Part shown: in pieces, positions 10,601-20,123 of the stretch
How positions within the stretch are numbered: the first letter of the stretch is position 1
Layout of the letters: each line of letters starts with the position of its first letter
From: Megascapheus bottae
Taxonomy: Eukaryota; Chordata; Mammalia; Rodentia; Geomyidae
Length of the DNA stretch: 64,000 nt
Assembly (NCBI GenBank): GCA_024803745.1
Contig: JANJXV010000189.1
Span: 62,001-126,000, forward strand
Direction of reading: 5' to 3'
Program-made: the position numbers and the translations under genes
The notes under the pieces: model-generated
What the model was told of the DNA's origin: nothing
What the model saw: the letters and a program-made list of their open reading frames with translations, nothing else
Database searches by the model: none

Positions 10601-13600
10601 CTAAGACAAGGCATGATGCTGAGGTCAGCAAGTGCCCTGTTCATGCCACTGCCATAGTTGGCCTGGACTTGAGAGCCTGCTGGCCACCCCCTCCTGAGTC
10701 CCTCCAAGGAGTTTGTTGGCTCCCCTGCACCCAGGTGCACACCTCAGCCTCTCCAGCACCCACTCCAGAGCCAGCCCTTGTCCTTGAGCAGTGTCTGCCA
10801 ACCCACCTGGCCTCTTCACTGAGCCGCTCCAGGCCCCTGAACCAGGCAAGAAAAGTGGCATCCACTTGGATGTTATAGTAGCTGCAACTGTGTTGTAGCA
10901 GCTTCAACTGCTGGATAATTGCATCCTCCTGGTGAGGGAGAGCACAAGGGCAGTGCTAGGGCTAGGGGGGTTTGGGCTAGCCACAGTGGGTTGGGCCCCT
11001 CCAGAGCAGAGCTGTGCTCTCCACCCTCCCTGTCTTGTCTGTTCAGCTGCCGCTCACCTTGAGCAATTTCATCATCCTTGTTCTTTCCTAGAAGACAGAA
11101 GGGAATGAATGCAGTTTGAAAGGGGCCCCTGTCCATTTTGGACCTGGGCTCAGGGCCTCCTGTAGCCTGGGCATCCCACGTGCACACACACGAGTAGGAC
11201 GAACTTTTGGCGGAAGCTGGGGAACAGGGTGAATGAACCCGAGTTCAGGTGCTGTGGTATCTGACACTACTGTCTGAGGACAGACACTGTGTGTTGAGGT
11301 AGAAAGACCTTTCCGGGTACAGGGCTTGCTTGTTTTAGGAAAGCCTGGCTTCAGTTGTGCCCCAGGGTCTCCTGTGGAGGGACTTGAAGTCCCAGCTGGG
11401 CTCTGTGCATACACACAGCTCAGTGGTTAGGCAGGCCCTGGAAGCCCCTGGTCAGAGGGGGAGAGGACTGAGCTCAGAGCATGGCCTTGGGTTGCCAGGA
11501 ATGCCAGAGCTCAGAGTCTGGGAGCACTTCGAGTTGCGGCTCAAGGATCCCAGCGAGGCCCTGGCTACTCACATCGTGGCCGTCCTCATAGGCACTGTGG
11601 AGCATTATGAGGTCCGTTAGAAATATGCCCAAGTAAGGAACAACGCCCTTGGTCTGCACCTGTAGTATTGGGTGTGTGATGGTCAAGATCCAGGGCCCAG
11701 TCCTTCACCATCCCCGAAGGCTTCTCGGCCAGCCCTCAGCCCCACAGGGTCTCCCAGAGCATAGTGTCCTGGGGGCACTGGCGACATGGTCTGTGCAGAG
11801 CACATTCCCCATTGCTGCCACTCCAAACTGCCCCTCCACCCCCCGACAAAATCTCCCCTGCCCCACAGGCAGAATTCAAATATTACAGGCCCATCCCTGC
11901 CTACCAACCCCGCCTGCAGACTCTGCCAAGCCCTGGTTCAGCTGAGTCCAGTTCCCCCTTCCACACTGCCAGCTAGCTCAGCGAGGTGAGCGTGTTCAAG
12001 CCTGCAAATCACCCCTCTACCTGGGTACTCTTTGGACTGAGGTCAAAGGGGCACAGAGGAAGGTTAGGCTGTATGTCTTCTCTCTCAGGCAAAGTGGCCC
12101 AGATCCCAGTCACTCACCATAGTTTGCAACCACTTGGGACTTCCTTTGAGGCGCTTCTCCTTGGTGGTAAACTTGCAGGTCTCCTGCCAGAATTGAGCAG
12201 AATTGTTGCGTGTGCGAGATTTTCCCTTTCATTGTCTTTGTTTTGGGAGTGTCATGGTTTGTGGGCTGTACCCCAGCTCCTACCAACTGGCAGGTGAAAT
12301 CTAGCTTAGGCTCTGTTCTTGCCCCCCCCCCCCCCCCCGAGTGCTGTGGCATTTCCCTGGGGGGCGTGGCTTCCTCTGTCTGCTTCCTAATCTGGAGAAT
12401 GTCCCTATGTCTGTGGGGAGACTCAGCTTCTCCTGCCTGCTGGTTGCCAGCAAAGATGTTGTGCCGATTGACATGAAGGGCCAGGGACTTGTCAGAACTC
12501 TGCCTATTTATTTCTTGTCCCCTCTGGGCAACTCCAAACCCAGTCTTGGTGGTGTGGCCTGTGTGCTATGTGTCTCTGAGGAGTAGGAGAAAACTGAAGT
12601 CCTGGGAAGGAGGAGGAGGACGAGGAGGAGGAGGAGGAGGAGGAGGAGGAGGAGGAGGAGGAGGAGGAGGAGGAGGAGGAGAAGGAAGAGGTGGTGAGAG
12701 CGGCAATGGCCTGTCGAGTGCCCTGAAATTCAGCCAAGGAAGTGAGCAGGAGACTCTGATCAGAGTCCAGTCAGGGAGCTTTGCTCTGTGTATGAGGAGG
12801 TGGGAATATGTAATATCAGACTCCTTCCTGCTGACCTCAAAGTCCTGGCTTTCCTCAGCTGAATAGGGTAGGTTTCCAGAGAAGTGGGAAAACTTCCTTT
12901 GTCTGCTGACCCTGTCCTCAAGGCCCAGGTAGGAAAGTCTGCCTCTGTGCAGCTTGGAGAGCAGATTCCTTGGGCCCAGGTCAGTTTCTATGAGTGTTGT
13001 ATGGAAGGGGTTGTTCTCTGGGAGGCAGTGGCAAGAGTGTCATGAAAGATGACAGGGTGGTGGCTTAGTTTCCTCAAGTCATTTCTAGTTACAGAACTCG
13101 GCGACTGTGCGTGGGCCTTGACACTGGCACTTTGAGGCTACTGTTTTGCCATTTGAGCTACAACTCCATTTCCCATTTTGGAGGTCCATCTTTCTGATTT
13201 GACTGCCAGGCTAGTTGTGACCAGCCATCCTCACTTGTCCTCTCTCTGTTCTTAGGGAGATAGTGGTGGTTGTCCAGGAGTATTTCTCAGGTCCTTCACA
13301 GCTGCAGCTGTGTGCTAGGTACCTCTCAGCTGTGATGTGAGCATGAGCAGCATCTGTGTAGATGAGCTGAGAGCCACACAGTGGCTCCAGATGGACACAG
13401 TGGGTCTGGATGTGTGCAACCAAGCCCAGTGAGTCCTCCATGCTCTTGAATCCTCAGAAGCCCCACAGGAAGCAGGGTAGAGCTGTCCTCTTGTGGACAG
13501 TGCCTCTAAACCATTGGGCTGGAGTCAGTGGGAGGCATCTGGAGAGTGGGGTACATGGTTTGGGGAGAGGCAGCCATTTTCCCTTGGGCTTATAGCACAT

Positions 13601-14150
13601 GTGGTCCCAAGCCTAATGCTAGAGCTCTGGGTAATTGGGAGTCCCCCAAACAGACAATCCTGTGCATGCCTGGACCCCATTGGGCTCCTAGCAACATCCC
13701 GTCCCCAGAGGCCTCCTAGGCCTCCACATGTCCTGACCTGCATGAATGCCTCACACATTCCTCTTTGGCCTTCCTCTCCAACGAGAAGCCCAAGTGATGT
13801 TGAACAAAGCCTTTCAGGACAGTACTGATTCCTGCGTGAGCCCCTCCCCTCGGGCCTCTGGCCTGTGGCTTCTCCTCTTAGTCTCCTACCTTCACCAGCA
13901 GGTCTCTGCTCTTGCTGTAGTTGTTTTCATGCGAAGTGATGGCTTCCAGCTTGTGGAATGTTACCAGGGAAATCCTGCAGGGAGGCCAGAGAGAAGGTGA
14001 GAATTGAGAGTGTTTAAACGCCATTTTGTGGAGGATCAAGCCTCCCCCGTCTCCACAAATGATTTCGCTGAACCCCAATGACCCATGGTGCAAGAGCAGG
14101 TTCTTCTTGCTGGCAGAGTGCTACATTTTCTACTTCTACTGGACACAGTG

Positions 14151-14192
<42 letters not shown>

Positions 14193-17100
14193 CGAGGAAG
14201 ACAGACATGAGCTTCCAGAGGCCTGAGCAGGATTGCCTAAGTTGGGGTTAGCCAGGAGTGCGCCATCCAAAGTCCATAGCCTGAATGTTTGGGGCTGGAG
14301 CACAGTGAGTTTGATGCCTGCTTCTCCTTTGTGGTAGGGGCTCACCTGGAGACCAGCCTCCATGTGTTGTGGAGTCGGAAGATGGCTGCACTCTGCAGCG
14401 CAGAGATGATGGCATGGAGGGAGGAGAAGTTCCTCAGGATTCGGCAACCCTGAAGATGAAGATTGTGTGAGTGTTTCTTGGCACTGCTGCCACCTCTGGT
14501 CCTGGACAGGAGAGGGTTGCTGGGAATGGCAGGGCTTGGAGAGGGCCCTAGGCCTACCCAGTCAGGATTTGGGCTCCCACAGGAGCTGAGAGCAGGACAG
14601 TGCAAAGAATAGGCAGTGAGTGAGCTGGGGATGGCTGGCCCTGGAAGCATGTGCTAGGCAGGGAGGGACTGGGCTCCACAGAGAGCTTTGAGCTCAATTC
14701 CCAGATGCCCGGGAGAGAAATGGCAAGTGCCAGCACATGGTGTAGCATACCGCGGCCACCTCAATCCAAAACTCGACTCGGCGAGCCCTGTCTGGGGCTT
14801 CCATGCTGTGGTCGCCCAGGCAGGTGGTGATCACGCAGGACGCCACGTTGTTAAATTGGGTGACTATGGCCCGGATGGTGGGGGCCAAGTTTTCATTGCC
14901 CTTCTTGTGCCTCTGGGACCAGATGCAGCCCCGGCAGTTGTTGGGCTCTGCCTTCTCCAACAGTGCCTGGGGAAGAGGGCCAGGGCCACCAGGCTCGGTC
15001 ACAAACCACAGTGGCATCCCTGTCCCCCACACAAGAAGACTGAGCTCAGAACAGGGAGCAGGCCCCCCACCCTGTGGGAGTACCTGGATGTGCTGTGCCA
15101 TCCCACAGTACACCTAAGCCCTCAGGGACTGCCAGGATACAAGGGTGGGAGAGGGAGGCCGTGGTATGCCAAATATTCTCAGTCCTTCCTGAAGCATGCT
15201 TGGCCAGGCAGGACCTTGCTTGGGCCCTGTCCTAGCTAGCGCACGTCTCTCTCTGGCATAAGTGCTGGCATAGGACCCACCCCAAACTATGGCCAGCCCC
15301 TTAGGCTGCGTGGCAACACATCAGGTGCCCTTCATGTCAGGGGTGTGCGTTCTAAGTGCTGGGGCTGCTCTGGGCTCCTCACAGAAGAGGGTGACCCAAA
15401 GTCCTGGCTGCCTGACTTTCTGCCCCCGAGCTTGATTGTGCAAAGTTCCTGGGAGTGGAGTGGGGTGTCATGTCGTCTTGAGAGATTGCACTTGAGGAAT
15501 GGCTAGATATGGTAGGGCTCAAGCTGGGGCAAGAACGCACGGGTGCCGGGGCAAGGAAACAGGGTGGCATTGGGGATGGGAAGCCCGCCTCCACTACTTC
15601 CACCCAGCCCAGCCCCTCACCACATCCATTGCCGTGAGCTGCTTTGACACACGGTGAGGAAGGGCAGCCAAGGCAGGAGGCAACTCTTGGCTAGGCCCAC
15701 CCTGTCTGGTGGCACTAGGAGGATGGCAAGCTTCTTGGGCAGGAAGTGATGTGTCCTTCGGCTCAGATTCCCCAGAAGCAGAGGGAGCCTTGTCCATCAC
15801 CACGGCCAGGGTGGAATAGGCCTGCAGGTGAGGAAGGCTGGCAGCTGCCCTCTCTTCCCTGGGCATCAGAGCCACGTTGGCAGGAGGCTCTGGCTCAGTC
15901 CCAGAAGCCAGTGTGCCCTGCGCACTCAGAGGCAGAGCCAAGGTTTGTGGTGTCTCCATGGCGGCCGTGGAGACTGCTGCCTCCTCAGCCTGGAGCAGCA
16001 CAGCCGAGAGGTGAGAGGTCTCCATCTCCGCAGGGGATGCCTGTGCGTCCTGGAGAAGGAGCACCGGGGTCAAGCTGCAACTCGACTCCCCGTCATCCCT
16101 GCATTCTGCTGTGTCCCCTGGCCTGAGCTCCAAAGCCCTGGTGGAGCCTGGCTCCATGGCAGCACTCCATGATGTGGATTTGGAGGCTGGCGCTCGCCAG
16201 AGATAGAGCACCCCAAAGAGTGCTGCTCCCACACAGAGGGCCAGAGCCGGTGTCTGGGCCAGAGATAGCATAGCAGCCAAGGGCAGAATGACATGTGGCT
16301 GCTCATCGGAGGCTGTTTCTCCAGAAGTGAGAGGTGGAGCCGAGCTGACAGGTGGCTCCGTGGCAGCCCTGGAGGCGGCTGCTCCATCAGCACTGAGCAT
16401 CACTCGCAAGCTGGCAGAGGCCTGTGATGGTGCCACAGGTGCTGTAGCTCTCACAACACAGAGCCCCACCGTCGGTGCTACAACAAGAAAGAGCACGACC
16501 CAGGGTGCTCCTAGCAGGTAGAAGAAGATGCTGACGGTCACAAAGACCTCCAGGTCTGCACTGGAGGCTGGTCCTCGGGGGTCGGGGACCGGGGCCCCGG
16601 TAGAAGCCAGCTCCTTGTCAGTACCCCAGTCTGATGCTCCCTGAGCCCCGTGCTCCGCAGCCACGGAGGCAGATGGGACGGATGTGGCCCAGGAGCCCAA
16701 GGCTCTCACTGCACGGAGCAACAGAGTCAGAAGTCCTAGAAGTGCAAGCACCGCAGTGGGTCCTCCTAAGAGCAACAGCAGCAGAGCTGGCATGAGAAAC
16801 ACTAGCAGCCCTGCACCGATGGCTAGTCGTCTGGGGCTGAGACCTGGAGCCCAGCTGGCACCTGGCTCCCGCTCAGCACTCCAGGCAGCTGCTCCAGCAG
16901 CACCACCCCCCGAAGCTCTGCTGGAGTGTGGCTCTGGTTGGACACAAGAGCCTAGTGCTGTCCTGGCACAGAACAGCAGAGTCAGTGCTCCCAGCAGGGA
17001 GAGCAGCCCAGCTGGGGCTCCCACGGCACAGAGCAGCAGGGCCAAGCTCAGAAGCCACTGCAGCTGAGCACAGAACGCTGCTTGTTCAAGACCTGGAAGC

Positions 17101-20100
17101 ACAGCCAAGGGGTCTACTGGCTCTTCCTCAGCAATGGCGTCTGCTTCTTCTTCCTGGCTGCTGAGCAGAGGAGGAGGAGAGCTGGAGCATGGCTCCATCT
17201 CCCCACCTCGCACTGGCTCTCCTGCCCCAGTTGGCTCCGGAGCCAAGGGCCAAGAGGGCTCCAGCTCAGCACTGGGCAGCGCAGCTCCCTTGGCACAGGG
17301 TGCCAAAGCCAAAGTGGGAGCTGGAGGCACTTGAGCACTGGCTGCTCTTGCCCCTTCAGGACTGGGCAGCAGAGCTGGCCCGGCACATGGCCCTTCCTCT
17401 TGACAGGATGGGTTTGCTCCCGCAGGCCTGCAGGCCATCTTGCAGGTTGATGTGGCCTCTGCTTGGGCTCCTGCTGGTGCTCCTCCCACTGGGCTGGGGC
17501 ACGCATTCCCTGGTGGCCGGGAGTCCAGATCCCAAGATGGTATGACATCGGCCAGCGGGGCTGCTGCTGGAGCTGCAGGACAGGACGACACAAGAGCTTC
17601 TCCGTGCCTGCTTGCTTGGGACTCTTGGAGAAGCGCCACAGCCCCCTCCTCCCTGAGCTTTGCCCGCCTGGGAACTTCCACCTAGCCTATTGCTCAAGCA
17701 GCCAGCACCCACGCTAGGCTTCAGGCTTCTCTTGCTCCCAGCCCATGGCTACTTCCGGGGTCTCCACCACCCAGTGGTGCCCTGTGACCTCCACCCCTTC
17801 CCAGGCTGTGGGTCAGTCCCAGGCTGCGCACCCACAGCCTCGGTCTGGCTGGGCTCCCGGATCTCCAACTGTGCGATGATGTGGGAGACCCGGCGCTCCA
17901 GGTCAGAGCCACACATGTAGAGCCTCAGGTGTGCGCGCAGGCGCTGCAGGCAGGCATGCTGCGATGGTGCCAAGAAGTCCTGCGGGTGGTAGTCCAGCCA
18001 GGTGCTCAGGAGGCAGGAGATGGCCCTGGAGGCGAATGGGTGGGAAGCAGAGTGTGAATGAAGGCCAGCCCCTCCCGGGGTCATCCTCACACCCCTGTGA
18101 TGTTGGCTGCCCTTTCAGAGAGCAGCACATCCCAACAGGGGCACCTTTGAGCTGTGCCACCGCTGGCCAGCCAACCTAAGCTAGGCTGGCAGAGGAACTC
18201 CAAGGAGGGATCCAAGACCAAATGCTGGGAGCAGTTCTGGCCCCTTCTGCTCTTTCCAGTGCCTTCCTCCTCTCCCCCCTGGGCCACTCTCTCCATGCTA
18301 GACTCCAAGATGGCTTGCTATCCGGCCTGATATGTAGAGGGGTGTGACACACGTCCTCAGGAGCTCTGCTGCCTCATTTCCTAGCATGCTCACCAGGGCT
18401 GTCTGCCTTCCAGAACACCCTTGAGCGTGGCGCCAAGCTCTCCCTCACACCCCTAGCAGCATGTCAGGCCCGCTGACCAAGCAAAGATGTGTTTTGGCCT
18501 TTTTTGGAGCTCATGGTGAGCTGAGCAAACCTGCTTGGTAAGGTGTGTGGGGAGCATGCCTTCTCCTGGGGCTCAGCCGTGGACCCAGCCTCTAGTGGTC
18601 CTCATATGAGTAGCCCTTGCCTGGGGTTTTCCCTCTGCTGCCGAGGATGCCCAGATCCCATGACTCCCTTGATAATCATAGGTGTTCAGAGCTCCTGATT
18701 GGGCCGTGTCTCACTCACAGTCCCAACTCCAGCACACACACACAGAGGAGTGTGCGCGAGTGCGCCCACGCGCACGCGCAGACCTTCACACTCGAAATCA
18801 AGCACACACTGGCAACCATGCAGACACACATAAAGATGAGCACGAGAGTAACACACACATACACACAAACACACACCCATGGATTTTTCTCCAATGTGGA
18901 GCATGCCCTAGCTGGAGATCTCATCCCACTCACTCACTTGTAGAGCTTGTTTCGAGGGATGACATCCTCGCTGGAATGCGGGAGGATGTCAGTCTGTCCA
19001 GAGGAGCCCATGGGGGCTTCCAAAGTCCTGAACCTGTTGAGGATTTGAAGCATCACTGGCTAGCCCAGGTCAGCCAGTCCATGTCTGCCCTTCTTGTACC
19101 ACTAAGCACACTGCCTGCATATTGGCCCTCCATGAGCACTACTTCCCATTGGTGCCATGCATGAGGACAGTAGCCCCTGGGTGATGAGCTTAGGAGTACA
19201 GGTGCCTTGGCACTTGCCCCAGCCAGCCCTGCTCTGTCTCTATCTAGGTGGACGAGGTCATGCAGAGAAAACGGGTTGCCTTCTTGTTGAAGAGGGACAG
19301 TGCTTTGTTGGAGGCCTCAGAGATACACAGCCCGAGAGAAGAGCCTGCAGGCCTAGACAGGACAGTGCAGCATGTGTGCCTGTGCCAGTGTAGCCGAGGA
19401 CTTCCCTGCTTTGCTCCCCAGGCAGTGGCAAGTGCCAAAGAGGAAGTCTGTGTGAGCAGCCCACGTTGCAGGCTCCACTGCCAAGGCTTCCACTGCAGCT
19501 CAGGAATCCTGTGCTGTTGGAATTGGCACTCACCTTGTAAACAGCAGGTCCAGGACCTGAAGGGTGTCTGCACACCTTCTGTAGCTGTTGAAGAAGGTGT
19601 GGATGAAGGTGGAGTTATCCAGCAGCTGGGCAAGCACCAGGTGGTCCACCTGCTCCTGCAGTGTGCCTGCCGCGGGGAACTCTGACCCGCAGGCATCGGG
19701 CGTGCCTGGGGACAAGTCCCCTTCAGTCTGGAGGAGAACCACACAGGGACAGTTCAAGTGCCATGTGCAACACTACAGGAACAGTCATGGACACACACAA
19801 ATAACTGCAAACATTTGACCACTCTCAGCAACACACACAGGGACACTCACAGGGACACCCCCCCCCGCACACACCCCTGCCCCCCCTCCACACACGCGGG
19901 AAGGAAAAGTGGTGATGCACAGGGAGATGAGGGTGGAAGGTGTCCTAGCCGTTTCCTGCCCTGGTCTGTCCCATGTTACCCTAGAATTCCTCCGGAAAAG
20001 TCTCCAGAGGCGTCGGTGGCGGAGGCCAGGGCGCACAAAGCATGGACACAGGCGCCCCAGGAACCCTCTCCGCCCATCACTCAGGCCTGAGCCTCGACCA

Positions 20101-20123
20101 GTTTGCCAGCAACAACTAAACAT
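4501..20123 (-). CDS. RalGDS-like guanine nucleotide exchange factor gene (16 recognisable coding exons)
   Basis: This entry covers the whole gene. The product would load GTP onto a Ral/Ras-type GTPase through a CDC25 catalytic domain aided by an N-terminal REM domain, and would bind Ras through a C-terminal RBD. Exons in transcript order: 20123-19980, 19727-19534, 19033-18938, 18025-~17836, ~17681-15621, 14966-14751, 14449-14346, 13974-13890, 12183-12118, 11659-11573, 11087-11058, 10928-10807, 10600-10517, 9785-~9540, 8690-8576, 4655-4501. Nearly all have AG/GT borders and compatible phases, and the order matches RALGDS. The linker between REM and CDC25 is far longer than in RALGDS. Doubtful points are the exon 4/5 junction, the exon 13/14 phase (the straightforward join meets a stop) and a mutated donor at 9539. 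It could be a functional lineage-specific paralogue or a recently decaying one. The family assignment is firm; functionality is not. Confidence 0.8.
5400..6020 (-). pseudogene. Decayed gag-pol remnant of the class II provirus
   Basis: Reading down from the leader, the sequence first shows a matrix-like scrap ([20 protein letters not shown], about 5810-5920), like the WFP.EG ... W.R.G motif of betaretroviral Gag matrix. From 5787 to 5419 an open 122-codon frame carries reverse-transcriptase motifs ([14 protein letters not shown], a DDILL block and LFGFKF). The DDILL motif follows the IDLKDCF block too closely, so the RT has an internal deletion as well as missing protease and most of Gag. It is non-functional. 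Confidence 0.7.
6021..6035 (-). other. Retroviral leader splice donor
   Basis: Minus-strand GCGCAAG followed by gtaagtgac in the untranslated leader after the primer site is a consensus 5' splice site, where the major donor of a provirus lies. In this intron it could also act as a cryptic donor for the host gene. Confidence 0.5.
6161..6178 (-). other. Retroviral primer binding site, tRNA-Lys1,2 type
   Basis: Minus-strand TGGCGCCCAACATGGGGC directly after the LTR (two-base spacer). It differs by about one base from the Lys1,2 primer site of Mason-Pfizer-type betaretroviruses, which supports a class II origin. Confidence 0.8.
6291..6296 (-). terminator. LTR polyadenylation signal AATAAA
   Basis: Minus-strand aaaataaaatc within the R region of the LTR. 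Being in the sense orientation of the RalGEF-like gene, it could also cause premature polyadenylation of that transcript (inference). Confidence 0.6.
6307..6321 (-). promoter_or_regulatory. LTR TATA box
   Basis: Minus-strand gaggcatataaaccc lies inside the LTR, about 15 bp upstream of the AATAAA in the transcribed direction. This is the expected core promoter of the provirus. Whether it still drives transcription into the RalGEF intron cannot be seen from sequence. Confidence 0.6.
6532..7797 (-). CDS. Intronless PAK1 kinase-domain copy (5'-truncated retrocopy)
   Basis: A 421-codon open frame. From residue 38 (base 7686) it is nearly colinear with p21-activated kinase 1: the linker after the autoinhibitory segment ([16 protein letters not shown]), [10 protein letters not shown], then a complete Ser/Thr kinase domain. 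Visible key residues are the Gly loop GHGALG (153-158), VAIK Lys175, HRD at 263-265, DFG at 283-285, activation-loop Thr299 and APE at 308-310. It ends close to the normal PAK1 C-terminus (EATKNKH). The absence of introns over this span implies retroposition. The CRIB and autoinhibitory regions are absent. Residues 1-37 come from flanking SINE and unknown DNA. No poly(A) tail or target duplication was seen. The frame is undamaged, so it is either young or constrained; a promoter is not evident. Confidence 0.85.
   Translation of the reverse strand: MSHHAPVTAFYFAAMVLLDFSHLDWSQSSYLCLSAQMNVKTVSETPAGPLVLEDEHDDDDASSPVIAPHPEHTTSIYTPTVTEPLPITPTRDVATSPTSPTENTTTPPDPLTRHIEKQQKKPNMSDEEILEKLRSIVSVGDPKKKYTRFEKIGHGALGTVYTAMDVATGQEVAIKQMNLQQHPEKGLIINEILVMRENKNPNIANYLDNYLVGDELWVVMEYLAGGPLSDVVTEICMDEGQIAAVCRECLQALEFLHSNQVIHRDIKSDNILLGMDGSVKLTDFGFCAQITPEQSKRSTMVGTPYWMAPEVVTRKPYGPEVDIWSLGIVAIEMMEGEPPYFNENPLRALGLIATSGTPKLQNPEKVSPIFRDFLNRCLEMDVEKRGSAKELLQHPFLEVAKPLSCLIPLIAAAREATKNKH
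7779..7832 (+). repeat. B1-type SINE fragment
   Basis: Matches a B1/7SL start: ggggcatggtggctcatgct, then gtaatcctagctactcagga. It abuts the PAK1 copy and supplies its first out-of-family codons on the other strand. Confidence 0.75.
8576..8690 (-). CDS. RalGEF-like exon 15, Ras-binding domain
   Basis: A 115-bp exon (acceptor tggatgcag, donor gtgagt) encoding [19 protein letters not shown], then PKDLELVQ. It aligns with the second half of the RALGDS ubiquitin-fold RBD (VTSQDKAPAVIRKAM ... YELLQ). Its phase (1 out) fits exon 16. Confidence 0.75.
9540..9785 (-). CDS. RalGEF-like exon 14, Ser-rich segment and start of Ras-binding domain
   Basis: After acceptor tttctgcag the open frame passes through Ser/Thr/Pro-rich sequence into [20 protein letters not shown], a clear match to the RALGDS RBD start (GDCCIIRVSL...GNMYKSIL). 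Homology ends at ATCCTG (9540), where RALGDS-type genes would have the donor gtgagt; here the bases are ctgagt. An alternative donor AAG/gtgagc at 9585 would skip 15 residues in frame. The entry phase does not match exon 13. Confidence 0.7.
10517..10600 (-). CDS. RalGEF-like exon 13
   Basis: Encodes [18 protein letters not shown], the counterpart of YNLSCELEPPSESASN in RALGDS, ending at a good gtaagt donor in phase 2. The next recognised exon reads in phase 0, so either an exon between 10517 and 9785 escapes me or the frame is broken here. Confidence 0.75.
10807..10928 (-). CDS. RalGEF-like exon 12, end of CDC25 domain
   Basis: Encodes [14 protein letters not shown] followed by [14 protein letters not shown], matching IKLLQSACNNYSI ... 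FGAWFRAVERLSE of RALGDS. Acceptor ctcaccag, donor gtgggt, phase 2. Intact. Confidence 0.88.
11058..11087 (-). CDS. RalGEF-like exon 11, 30-bp microexon
   Basis: Thirty bases between a clear cttctag acceptor and a gtgagc donor, phase 0 on both sides so frame is kept. It gives a basic segment ([10 protein letters not shown]) at the position of the FEKRRKEFE stretch of RALGDS. It is too short to be certain, but the splice signals are good. Confidence 0.55.
11573..11659 (-). CDS. RalGEF-like exon 10, CDC25 domain
   Basis: A 29-codon exon carrying [19 protein letters not shown], the diagnostic G.VPYLG.FLTDL.ML motif of the RasGEF family. Phase 0 at both ends, donor GAT/gtgagt. Confidence 0.9.
12118..12183 (-). 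CDS. RalGEF-like exon 9
   Basis: A 22-codon exon, phase 0 at both ends, between acceptor tctggcag and donor gtgagtg. It is Lys-rich ([12 protein letters not shown]) and takes the position of the basic GTSKFAT...KRAQKRP segment of RALGDS. Confidence 0.75.
12323..12338. repeat. Poly(C) tract
   Basis: Uninterrupted run of sixteen C residues in an intron of the RalGEF-like gene. Confidence 0.9.
12607..12692. repeat. (GGA)n microsatellite in a RalGEF intron
   Basis: About 27 near-perfect GGA/GAG triplets with one C and a few A interruptions. On the minus strand this gives a spurious poly-Ser frame. It lies between exons 8 and 9 and is not coding. Confidence 0.9.
13085..13230 (-). repeat. Worn ID/B1 SINE fragment, antisense
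   Basis: Contains gccatttgagctacaactcc and a following B1-like stretch (ttgactgccaggctagttgtgacc), similar in order to the antisense composite SINEs at 22 and 63 kb. Confidence 0.45.
13890..13974 (-). CDS. RalGEF-like exon 8, CDC25 domain
   Basis: Encodes [20 protein letters not shown], equivalent to the FQKLSEIFSDENNYSLSREL stretch of RALGDS (helical hairpin region). Acceptor ccctgcag, donor AAG/gtagga. The phase closes exon 7 correctly. Confidence 0.88.
14153..14190. repeat. (GT)n microsatellite
   Basis: About 19 uninterrupted GT units in the intron between RalGEF-like exons 7 and 8. Confidence 0.95.
14346..14449 (-). CDS. RalGEF-like exon 7, CDC25 domain
   Basis: Encodes [19 protein letters not shown] followed by FRLHNTW, the RasGEF signature helix (NFSSLYAILSALQS ... 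RL..TW in RALGDS). The donor is CAG/gtgagc and the phase is 2, matching the G that opens exon 8. Highly conserved and intact. Confidence 0.9.
14751..14966 (-). CDS. RalGEF-like exon 6, CDC25 catalytic core
   Basis: A 72-codon, phase-0 exon with acceptor cttccccag and donor gtatgc. It contains [27 protein letters not shown] and [11 protein letters not shown], nearly superimposable on the RALGDS catalytic core (the LGSIWSQR and [22 protein letters not shown] region) that contacts the GTPase switch regions. No lesion is visible here. Confidence 0.88.
15621..17681 (-). CDS. RalGEF-like giant linker exon with repeats and four hydrophobic blocks
   Basis: One open frame of nearly 690 codons fills the place between REM and CDC25 where RALGDS has only a roughly 100-residue Pro/Ala/Glu-rich linker. 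It is built of degenerate ~30-residue units (a LLLQ..QAS-like start, then an acidic ME or EPEP end). Four units have drifted into strongly hydrophobic blocks at about residues 206-241, 286-327, 379-411 and 463-495, each with a GAP/GGP turn, resembling membrane hairpins. The last residues ([14 protein letters not shown]) match the RALGDS segment just before CDC25 and end at a good gtgagg donor. A TAG directly precedes the frame, so the exon must start by splicing near 17681, where the acceptor has a weak pyrimidine tract. Whether the hydrophobic blocks enter membranes is unknown. Confidence 0.65.
17836..18025 (-). CDS. RalGEF-like exon 4, end of REM domain
   Basis: After a cgcctccag acceptor the exon reads [17 protein letters not shown], then [16 protein letters not shown], a close match to the second half of RALGDS REM (WLDQY..DF ... 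GSDLERR...LAQLE). The reading frame runs on to a TAG at 17751-17749. The end given here is inferred: a GT at 17835 would give a ~150-bp intron and keep frame with the next exon at 17681. The alternative is a frameshift and stop that truncate the protein here. Confidence 0.75.
18733..18880. repeat. CA-rich low-complexity stretch
   Basis: Repeated CACACA and CGCACGCGC runs in the intron between RalGEF-like exons 3 and 4. Confidence 0.75.
18938..19033 (-). CDS. RalGEF-like exon 3, REM connector
   Basis: A 96-bp exon with acceptor caacag and donor gtgagtg. It encodes a polar connector ending in [10 protein letters not shown] that links the two helical halves of REM. Its phases (2 in, 2 out) keep the frame with exons 2 and 4. 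Position and phase are the main support, since the segment itself is not strongly conserved. Confidence 0.65.
19534..19727 (-). CDS. RalGEF-like exon 2, start of REM (RasGEF N-terminal) domain
   Basis: The exon runs from a CAG acceptor to an AAG/gtgagt donor and translates to an acidic stretch followed by a REM signature: a [14 protein letters not shown] helix, then [20 protein letters not shown]. This parallels the RALGDS pattern in which a helix leads to F..TYR.F.....VLELL. The REM domain packs against and stabilises the catalytic CDC25 domain. Phase 0 in and phase 2 out fit exons 1 and 3. Confidence 0.8.
19980..20123 (-). CDS. RalGEF-like exon 1, N-terminus
   Basis: The ATG at 20123-20121 opens a 48-codon exon starting MFSCCWQT and rich in Arg (LWRLFRR). 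It ends in AGG followed by the donor gtaaca in phase 0. A short Cys-containing, basic N-terminus is what I remember for mammalian RalGDS-like paralogues. The upstream in-frame codons back to 20147 could be 5' UTR. The start choice rests on the family pattern, so it is moderately sure. Confidence 0.6.

Noticed and set aside
12504..12737. Poly-Ser open frame
   Set aside because: It is the translation of the (GGA)n microsatellite on the minus strand, with no homology or splice context.
17114..17593. Gln/Leu/Pro-rich minus-strand frame in the giant exon region
   Set aside because: Alternative frame of the same repeats, with no homology at its ends.
15746..17712. Many overlapping frames on both strands in the GC-rich 15.7-17.7 kb region
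   Set aside because: They are side effects of high GC and repeats in the giant RalGEF exon; only the minus-strand long frame connects to flanking exons.
18617..18943. Plus-strand frame with CA-repeat-derived residues
   Set aside because: It overlaps microsatellite sequence and is antisense to RalGEF exon 3.
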